From NCBI GenBank assembly GCA_027046525.1, contig JALTYD010000150.1, positions 1,589-12,466 on the forward strand: 10,878 nucleotides of DNA. The letters are read 5' to 3'. The stretch's first letter is position 1. Each line of letters opens with the position of its first letter. The DNA comes from Pyrodictiaceae archaeon (lineage in GTDB: Archaea; Thermoproteota; Thermoprotei_A; Sulfolobales; Pyrodictiaceae). Made by a program: the position numbers and the translations under genes. This document shows positions 6,708 through 10,878 of this stretch, piece by piece. The notes beneath the pieces are model-generated. The model was not told the DNA's origin, did not search any database, and saw nothing but the letters and a program-made list of their open reading frames with translations.

Positions 6708-7388
6708 TTGGAGGAAGAGTGGATAAAACAAAAAGAATGCGCCTGGGCGAGGTTATGGGAAGACCTAGAAATAGGCTACTTAGATACTGATATAGTGGAA
6801 GTACTTCTCGAGATCTTTGCTAGGCCTAAGAGTTTTCCTAAGAGTAGCTGTTCGGGTAGAATAGCTATACTCGATACAGAATATCCTTGGACAAAAAAAG
6901 AGACAATGATCGTATATAAGAAACACAAGCCTACTAGGCTAGAAGAAATCATAGAAGTACTCAAGAGGCCTTTTTCTAGCAGACTATGGCTTAGTTTACA
7001 AGGCCCTATATATCACGTCTATGTCGCAGATCTCGAAGAAGCAGGCAGAATACTCTCTATTGCACATAGAGCTGGGTTTAAACATAGTGGTATAATGGTT
7101 ATGAAGAATTATCCTATGCTCGAGCTACGTACAGGTATTAGGCTGGATGTATTAGTAGCTGATAGAGAAAAGATCTTTTTATCTAAAAGTGAGCTCGGGA
7201 TTATAGTCAATATTGTTAATAAAGGATTAGTAGAAGCTAAGAATAGAAACAATAGGCTTCTTAAAGAACTTAGGCTGAATAGGCCAAAGATCTTATGGGA
7301 GAAAGCAAGAGAAGCTATAGAGATGTATAAGTCAAATAGAGTTTACCCAGAATATTTTTTAGAAGAATCTAAAAGAATTTGTCCTTAG
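6708..7388 (+). CDS. taw3: tRNA(Phe) wybutosine N4-methyltransferase Taw3 (TYW3 family)
   Basis: SAM-dependent methylation step in wybutosine (yW) synthesis at G37 of tRNA-Phe, after Taw1 and Taw2. The 226 residues carry the TYW3 hallmarks: an N-terminal GYLDTDIVEVLLEIFARP segment, the invariant SSCSGRI (46-52), LWLSLQGPIYHV (93-104), AHRAGFKHSGIMV (119-131) and LELRTGIRLDV (138-148). The C-terminus (about 178-226) is a basic helical extension. The start is TTG (6708-6710), supported by EEEWIKQKECAW leading straight into the domain; the next Met (residue 67) would delete the core. It is divergent from phoH-KH and 23 bases before the CBS genes, so it could be their operon leader, though it may simply be an unrelated neighbour. 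Its length is in the family range. Confidence 0.93.
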   Translation: MEEEWIKQKECAWARLWEDLEIGYLDTDIVEVLLEIFARPKSFPKSSCSGRIAILDTEYPWTKKETMIVYKKHKPTRLEEIIEVLKRPFSSRLWLSLQGPIYHVYVADLEEAGRILSIAHRAGFKHSGIMVMKNYPMLELRTGIRLDVLVADREKIFLSKSELGIIVNIVNKGLVEAKNRNNRLLKELRLNRPKILWEKAREAIEMYKSNRVYPEYFLEESKRICP

Positions 7389-7411
7389 GGGGAGGCTAGT
7401 GGTGGTGCTAC

Positions 7412-7876
7412 TTGTTCGAGGAAGAGACTATTTCCCCTGGAGATATAAAAGTTTCTGAGATTATGACTAGTTATGTTGTAACTGTACGGCCAGATGAGAA
7501 TATTGTGAGTGCTGCAAATAAGATGGCTGAACACAAGATAGGGAGTGTTGTAGTTGTTGATTCAACAGGATATGTTATAGGTATATTGACAGAAGCAGAT
7601 ATAGTTAGGAGAGTAGTAGCTAAGGGCTTGAATCCTCATACAACGAGAGTAGAAGAAGTAATGACTCCTAATCCAGTTACAGTATACGAGGATGCAACTC
7701 TAGATACAGTTGCTGAGTATATGAGGAGTAGAGATATAGGGCACATACCTATACTCGATGATGGTAATAGACTAGTAGGTATAGTATCTAGAACAGATAT
7801 TATTAGCATAGCACCTAGCTTGATAGAAGTATTTCTAATTAAACGTTCAAGTACGAGATTACCACCTACTACTTGA
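7412..7876 (+). CDS. Two-CBS-domain protein (CBS gene A of the array)
   Basis: A stand-alone Bateman module of 154 residues. CBS1 covers about 14-68 (SEIMTSYVVTVRPDENIVSAA, ligand motif GILTEAD at 57-63) and CBS2 about 80-133 (VEEVMTPNPVTVYEDATLDT, motif GIVSRTD at 123-129). Both keep the G-x-x-S/T-x-x-D pattern that contacts ribose and phosphate in adenosyl-ligand-binding CBS pairs, so both sites look competent to bind AMP, ADP, ATP, SAM or similar. There is no fused enzyme, DNA-binding or membrane segment; after CBS2 only about 20 residues remain. The start is TTG; nearby GTGs are in another frame. GGTGGTG lies 4 bases before it and GGAGG about 16 bases before. It follows taw3 by 23 bases. 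The regulatory target is unknown. Confidence 0.85.
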   Translation: MFEEETISPGDIKVSEIMTSYVVTVRPDENIVSAANKMAEHKIGSVVVVDSTGYVIGILTEADIVRRVVAKGLNPHTTRVEEVMTPNPVTVYEDATLDTVAEYMRSRDIGHIPILDDGNRLVGIVSRTDIISIAPSLIEVFLIKRSSTRLPPTT

Positions 7877-7930
7877 GAACATGATAGAAGAGGAGCTTAG
7901 GGTAGTATAGTATGTTTGATTAGAGTTTAG

Positions 7931-7960
7931 AATTTTAACAAGTATGTGTATATTTATATA
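7931..7960 (+). promoter_or_regulatory. Candidate promoter before CBS gene B
   Basis: The 85-base gap between CBS genes A and B is AT-rich. AATTTTAA (7931-7938) is centred about 27 bases before the gene B ATG, the right distance for a leaderless start. A second, better-looking TTTATATA (7953-7960) touches the ATG and is too close to drive that start unless translation begins inside the frame. There is no clear ribosome binding site in the gap. A short frame MIEEELRVV (7881-7910) lies upstream. Confidence 0.4.
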
Positions 7961-7961
7961 A

Positions 7962-8777
7962 ATGGTGTCCTACCTGTCTCTCTCTATAGATAAAATCTCT
8001 ACACCAAAGAGATACCCATTTGTATTCCCTAATTCTAGTATTGGAGAACTTAGGCAGAAAATAAAAGAGACAAAAGCACGTATTCTACCAGTAGTATACG
8101 ATGAGAGAACACTAAAACTAGTAGGTATAATTAGACGTGGATCGCTATTATCTATAACTTCAACTAAGACTAAAGCTACTGCAAAAGACCTAGTGGAGGA
8201 TCCACCTCTAGTCTTTGGACTATCTGATGATGCCTATAGAGTCGCGAAAATGATGATTAGTATAGATGAGTGGTATGCACCTGTAGTAGATAGTAAGAGG
8301 AGACTACTAGGTATTGTTGGATTAGAAGATATTCTGAGATATCTACTAGAAGTTGAGCATCCTATCTTAGAGGAGCCAGTAGAGAACTTTATGACTAGAG
8401 ATGTCATATTCGTAGAACCTACTACACCTATATACAAAGTCTGGCAACTTATGTTATCAAAGAAGTTTGCAGCATTACCAGTTGTTAAAAAGAAGAAAAT
8501 AGTAGGAGTCATAGCTGAGTATGATTTAATTACTAGGGGGTTTACGAGGCCAGATCTAGAAGCAGGATCGCATAGAAAAGGGCCAGTTGTACAAGAAGTT
8601 ATGTCTACTCCGCCTGTAGTTGTCTCGCCAGATTCAATGCTAGAAGAAGCTGTAGAGACTATGCTAGATAGAGATATAGGTAGAGTATACGTGGTTGAGA
8701 AGAATAACATACTAGTAGGTGTAGTTGATAGGAGTGATCCTATCATTAGATGGCTCGGCTATACAAAGGGAGAATGA
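7962..8777 (+). CDS. Four-CBS-domain protein (CBS gene B of the array)
   Basis: 271 residues made of four CBS modules, two Bateman pairs: CBS1 about 10-66, CBS2 75-128, CBS3 139-192, CBS4 209-264. The motif positions read GIIRRGS (55-61), GIVGLED (117-123), GVIAEYD (182-188) and GVVDRSD (253-259). CBS1 has lost the terminal Asp and is the most divergent module (Pro/Lys-rich start STPKRYPFVFP), so it may be structural rather than ligand-binding. CBS3 and CBS4 begin with the usual FMTRDVIFVEP and VMSTPPVVVSP. There is no effector domain, membrane helix or signal peptide. The ATG is followed at once by GTG; I kept ATG because CBS1 needs residues from about 10 on. A sensor of adenine nucleotides or SAM is the likely role from the family; the partner is unknown. 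Confidence 0.85.
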   Translation: MVSYLSLSIDKISTPKRYPFVFPNSSIGELRQKIKETKARILPVVYDERTLKLVGIIRRGSLLSITSTKTKATAKDLVEDPPLVFGLSDDAYRVAKMMISIDEWYAPVVDSKRRLLGIVGLEDILRYLLEVEHPILEEPVENFMTRDVIFVEPTTPIYKVWQLMLSKKFAALPVVKKKKIVGVIAEYDLITRGFTRPDLEAGSHRKGPVVQEVMSTPPVVVSPDSMLEEAVETMLDRDIGRVYVVEKNNILVGVVDRSDPIIRWLGYTKGE

Positions 8778-8796
8778 GAGGAGATGAGACTAGTTG

Positions 8797-8812
8797 GTTT
8801 TATTTTTAAAAC
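8797..8812 (+). terminator. T-rich hairpin after CBS gene B, possible terminator
   Basis: GTTTTA, a TTTT loop and TAAAAC form a perfect 6-bp stem 20 bases after the gene B stop codon, in a TTGGTTTTATTTTT context. Archaeal termination relies largely on oligo-T tracts, so this may end or attenuate transcription between genes B and C. The TTTTTAAAA part could instead act as a weak TATA-like element for gene C. Confidence 0.35.
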
Positions 8813-8813
8813 T

Positions 8814-8834
8814 AGGATCCTATTAGAGGATCTT
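8814..8834. repeat. Inverted repeat upstream of CBS gene C
   Basis: GATCCT (8816-8821) and AGGATC (8827-8832) form a perfect 6-bp inverted repeat with a 5-base loop, extendable by a G-U and an A-U pair. It sits directly before CTATATAG (8835-8842), a TATA-like box about 31-38 bases upstream of the gene C ATG. No T-run follows, so it looks more like an operator or leader hairpin than a terminator. A chance occurrence is possible. Confidence 0.35.
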
Positions 8835-8859
8835 CTATATAGTTTTAGCTTAGCAATAA

Positions 8860-8863
8860 GAGG
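8860..8863 (+). promoter_or_regulatory. Shine-Dalgarno-like GAGG deciding the start of CBS gene C
   Basis: GAGG (continuing as GAGGTTGAT) lies 9 bases before ATG 8873 but directly against TTG 8864. It therefore favours ATG 8873 as the translated start if the message is co-transcribed from gene B. If the TATA-like box at 8835-8842 is used, transcription would begin near 8864 and a leaderless TTG start is conceivable. Confidence 0.4.
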
Positions 8864-8872
8864 TTGATCATT

Positions 8873-9826
8873 ATGCGTATTAGATTCGCTGTACAACGTA
8901 GACCTGAAGGAATTAGATGGCTTAGAAGTGATGGAAAACCTAACTTTAGTGAGAGAATAAGACGTAGAGAAGGAGATGCAAAACTCATAGCTCGTAGACC
9001 AGTCTATACAACTACAAGAAATACTACTATAATGGGTGCTGCTGAAGATCTATATAGATATAGAGTAAGAGCATTACCAGTAGTTGTTCCAGAGATAGAT
9101 ATTGTTGAAGGAATGATTACAAATATGGATATAGTTAATTATCTAGGTGGTGGTGAATACTATAATATTGTTACTAAGAGACACAGAGATAATATCTACT
9201 CAGCTCTCCTGAAAGAATATGTTTCTTCGATAATGAATCCCAGCCCTCAGCTTGTATATACATGGAGTAACCTACTAGATATAATAGAGGCTATGATAGT
9301 TAACAAGATAGGAATACTTCCAGTTATAGATAGAGATGGTGTATTATGGGGTATAATATCTGAACACGATATTGTACATCATATTGCTGAGAAGTATATT
9401 GGGAGAAAAGTAGAAGAAGTTATGTCGACTAACATAATAGCCATTAGCAAGGATTCCAGCATCAAGAAAGCTTCTGAAGCAATGGTCAAGTACAATATTA
9501 GACGAATACCACTACTCGAGGATGATACTGTGTGGGGGATTGTGACAGCTAAGGATATAGTAGGTTTTATTGGGAGTCATAACGTGTTTAAATACTCTAG
9601 TAGCAGTAGCTTATCAGAGGCTATAAATCTACCTGTGAACATAATTGCATCTAGAGATATCTACACTATAAATCCTGGTGCTGATGTTGGAGAAGCAGCT
9701 ACTATTATGAAAGAGAAACAAATAAGTAGTCTATTCGTAGTAGATGGTGAGAAACTAGTAGGGATAGTTACTGAAAGAGATGTATTATTTGCTATAGCTA
9801 TTACTCCTGGATCTACACAGAGATAG
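8873..9826 (+). CDS. Four-CBS-domain protein with basic N-terminal extension (CBS gene C)
   Basis: 317 residues from ATG 8873 (320 if TTG 8864 is used). Residues 1-43 form a very Arg-rich extension (12 Arg in the first 42, including RIRRR at 28-32) not seen in the neighbours; it could bind nucleic acid or acidic partners. Four CBS modules follow: about 38-91, 115-172, 179-234 and 255-311, with ligand motifs GMITNMD (80-86), GIISEHD (160-166), GIVTAKD (222-228) and GIVTERD (297-303). All four keep the terminal Asp, so this is the array member with the most intact binding motifs. A 23-residue insert (about 92-114) separates CBS1 from CBS2, and a Ser run (SSSSS, 242-246) links CBS3 to CBS4. Gene D follows within 10 bases. 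There is no enzymatic domain and the function is unknown. Confidence 0.85.
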   Translation: MRIRFAVQRRPEGIRWLRSDGKPNFSERIRRREGDAKLIARRPVYTTTRNTTIMGAAEDLYRYRVRALPVVVPEIDIVEGMITNMDIVNYLGGGEYYNIVTKRHRDNIYSALLKEYVSSIMNPSPQLVYTWSNLLDIIEAMIVNKIGILPVIDRDGVLWGIISEHDIVHHIAEKYIGRKVEEVMSTNIIAISKDSSIKKASEAMVKYNIRRIPLLEDDTVWGIVTAKDIVGFIGSHNVFKYSSSSSLSEAINLPVNIIASRDIYTINPGADVGEAATIMKEKQISSLFVVDGEKLVGIVTERDVLFAIAITPGSTQR

Positions 9827-9830
9827 GTGG
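9826..9830 (+). promoter_or_regulatory. Shine-Dalgarno-like GGTGG for CBS gene D
   Basis: GGTGG overlaps the last base of the gene C stop codon and lies 5 bases before ATG 9836. It supports that ATG over the GTG inside it (9827-9829), and suggests translational coupling of genes C and D. Confidence 0.45.
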
Positions 9831-9835
9831 TAGTA

Positions 9836-10690
9836 ATGGTTGGTGAAAAACTACGTGTTGAAGACTATATGTCTACGCCTGTAGTAGTTGTTGGACCAAG
9901 GGATAATCTAGCACATGCTAGGAGGTTGATGATTAGGTATCGTGTTGGGAGACTAGTAGTTATTAGAGATCATAAACCAATAGGTATTATAACTAAGGCT
10001 GATTTTGCTAAATTAGCCACAAGCAGGTTTACCAAGAGAGGACTCGATAGAATAAATGTAGAAGAGATAATGACAACAGATCTTATCACCACTAAGACTA
10101 GTGATACACTCCTAGATGCATGTAGAATACTATTAGAGAAAAATATAGGTGGATTACCTGTTGTAGACGAAGACGAGAAACTAGTTGGTATACTAACTAA
10201 GACAGATATAGTTAGAGCTTATGCAGAACACTTCAAAGGTAAACATATAGCTAGAGAATACATGGAAGTAGATGTTGCAGTAGTTAACCCTACGCATAGC
10301 TTGACTTATGTTGCAGAACTTCTCGATTCTACACCTTCTAAGAGAGTACTAGTAGTTGATAGAGGGAAACTAGTTGGTATAATAGCACCAAGTGATATAG
10401 CGTTCCTAGAGATCATAGGAGTATACGACCCTAGGAAGAAAATCATAATAAGAAGATTTACAGAGCTCCCTAAAGGCAGACTAGGTCCTCTATATACTTA
10501 TACTATTCCGATAGCCCAAGATATTATGACTCCAGACCCTATAGTTACAGAGCCAGATAGTGATCTAGCAGATGTAGCAAGTATTATGCTTAGACAGGGT
10601 TTTAGCTCAGTACCAGTTGTAAGAGATGAAGAAATACTAGGCGTTGTTGTTAAGCATGGTATTTTGAGAGCTTTTATATCGTCATACTAG
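9836..10690 (+). CDS. Four-CBS-domain protein (CBS gene D of the array)
   Basis: 284 residues from ATG 9836, which has GGTGG (9826-9830) 5 bases upstream; the GTG at 9827 that directly abuts the gene C stop codon is an in-frame alternative adding three residues. CBS modules lie at about 7-61, 74-130, 138-192 and 226-281. Motifs are GIITKAD (50-56), GILTKTD (118-124), GIIAPSD (181-187) and GVVVKHG (269-275). The last has lost the Asp, so CBS4 is probably not a normal ligand site. A basic 30-residue segment (about 196-225, DPRKKIIIRRF) joins CBS3 to CBS4. It is tightly packed behind gene C, hence very likely co-transcribed and possibly co-assembled with it. No effector domain is present. From the family it is an adenosyl-nucleotide or SAM sensor; the target is unknown. 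Confidence 0.85.
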   Translation: MVGEKLRVEDYMSTPVVVVGPRDNLAHARRLMIRYRVGRLVVIRDHKPIGIITKADFAKLATSRFTKRGLDRINVEEIMTTDLITTKTSDTLLDACRILLEKNIGGLPVVDEDEKLVGILTKTDIVRAYAEHFKGKHIAREYMEVDVAVVNPTHSLTYVAELLDSTPSKRVLVVDRGKLVGIIAPSDIAFLEIIGVYDPRKKIIIRRFTELPKGRLGPLYTYTIPIAQDIMTPDPIVTEPDSDLADVASIMLRQGFSSVPVVRDEEILGVVVKHGILRAFISSY

Positions 10691-10716
10691 GATAAGACAT
10701 GATTGAATACATGGTA

Positions 10717-10721
10717 GAGGT
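10717..10721 (+). promoter_or_regulatory. Shine-Dalgarno-like GAGGT for CBS gene E
   Basis: GAGGT lies 6 bases before ATG 10728, a normal spacing, and supports this start for the last gene of the window. The 37-base gap after gene D contains no obvious TATA box, so gene E is probably read from the same transcript. Confidence 0.5.
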
Positions 10722-10727
10722 TAGAGT

Positions 10728-10878
10728 ATGAACATACTTAGCATCAGAGTAGTAGATGTTATGAAGAAGGAGTATCCTGTTGTAGATAAGGATGAGACAC
10801 TAGAACATGCTGTTAGAGTTATGAAAAGATATGATAGTGATAGAGTACTAGCAGTTGAAGCTGGGAGACTAATAGGTA
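10728..10878 (+). CDS. CBS-domain protein, partial (CBS gene E, runs off the right edge)
   Basis: Only the first 50 codons are visible. They read as the first CBS module of another array member: an opening RVVDVMKKEYPVVDKDETL, the helix EHAVRVMKRYDSDRVLAV, and the beginning of the motif strand (RLIG) where the window ends. The number of modules and any effector domain cannot be seen. The ATG is supported by GAGGT 6 bases upstream. It has the same strand and short spacing as genes A-D, so the array continues beyond this window. Confidence 0.8.
   Translation, partial: MNILSIRVVDVMKKEYPVVDKDETLEHAVRVMKRYDSDRVLAVEAGRLIG

Noticed and set aside
8234..8746. 170-codon open frame on the minus strand opposite CBS gene B
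   Set aside because: Its Ser/Thr/Ile-rich composition is that of an antisense shadow of the CBS gene; it has no recognisable domain and no ribosome binding site.
8774..8809. Short frame MRGDETSWFYF overlapping the gene B stop as ATGA
   Set aside because: Eleven codons ending in the T-rich hairpin; no conservation signal visible and easily a chance frame.
7412..10878. Interpreting the CBS array as part of an IMP dehydrogenase, chloride channel or magnesium transporter gene
   Set aside because: None of the four complete proteins contains a TIM-barrel segment, membrane helices or other fused domain; all residues are accounted for by CBS modules and short linkers.
1..10878. CRISPR array, tRNA gene, transposon or inverted terminal repeats
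   Set aside because: Reading through the gaps showed no regularly spaced repeats, no tRNA-like T-loop/CCA patterns, and no transposase-like frame.

Overview
The window looks like a chromosomal segment of a hyperthermophilic crenarchaeon (Thermoproteota), most likely of the Desulfurococcales type. The evidence is the gene set: TFE, archaeal MBF1, a PAN-type proteasomal ATPase, the archaeal tRNA methyltransferase Trm56, Taw3 and a PhoH ATPase with KH domains. AT-rich TATA-like boxes sit about 20-35 bases before several first genes, TTG starts are frequent, Arg codons are mostly AGA/AGG, and CTAG tetranucleotides are very abundant. No species can be named from the sequence alone.

Layout. (1) Bases 1-3709, minus strand: a block read right to left, mbf1 (transcription co-activator-like), an HflX-family GTPase, trm56 (tRNA ribose methylation at C56), tfe (transcription initiation factor) and a 5-methylcytosine methyltransferase whose C-terminus runs off the left edge. 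Overlaps of 49 bases (hflX/trm56) and 26 bases (tfe/methyltransferase) suggest co-transcription, with a probable extra promoter before tfe. (2) Bases 3710-3782: a compact divergent promoter containing a perfect 11-bp inverted repeat. (3) Bases 3783-5015, plus strand: the PAN ATPase, overlapping by 20 bases at its 3' end with a convergent metallopeptidase-like gene. (4) Bases 4996-6626, minus strand: phoH-KH followed by the metallopeptidase-like gene, which has no usable start codon in its frame. (5) Bases 6708-7388, plus strand: taw3 (wybutosine synthesis). (6) From 7412 to the right edge, plus strand: five consecutive genes built almost only of CBS domains (2, 4, 4, 4 and at least 1 modules), continuing beyond the window.

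The left two thirds is an information-processing neighbourhood: transcription initiation, translation or ribosome GTPase, tRNA modification, RNA-binding ATPase and protein turnover. The right third is an array of stand-alone nucleotide-sensor modules with no visible effector domain. That array is the best candidate for an undescribed system. Other points of interest are the PAN without a canonical C-terminal HbYX motif, the palindromic divergent promoter, and the metallopeptidase frame without a start.

No stretch of more than 300 bases lacks a gene; the largest gaps are 8778-8872, 7877-7961, 6627-6707 and 3710-3782. I saw no tRNA, rRNA, CRISPR array, insertion sequence or transposase.
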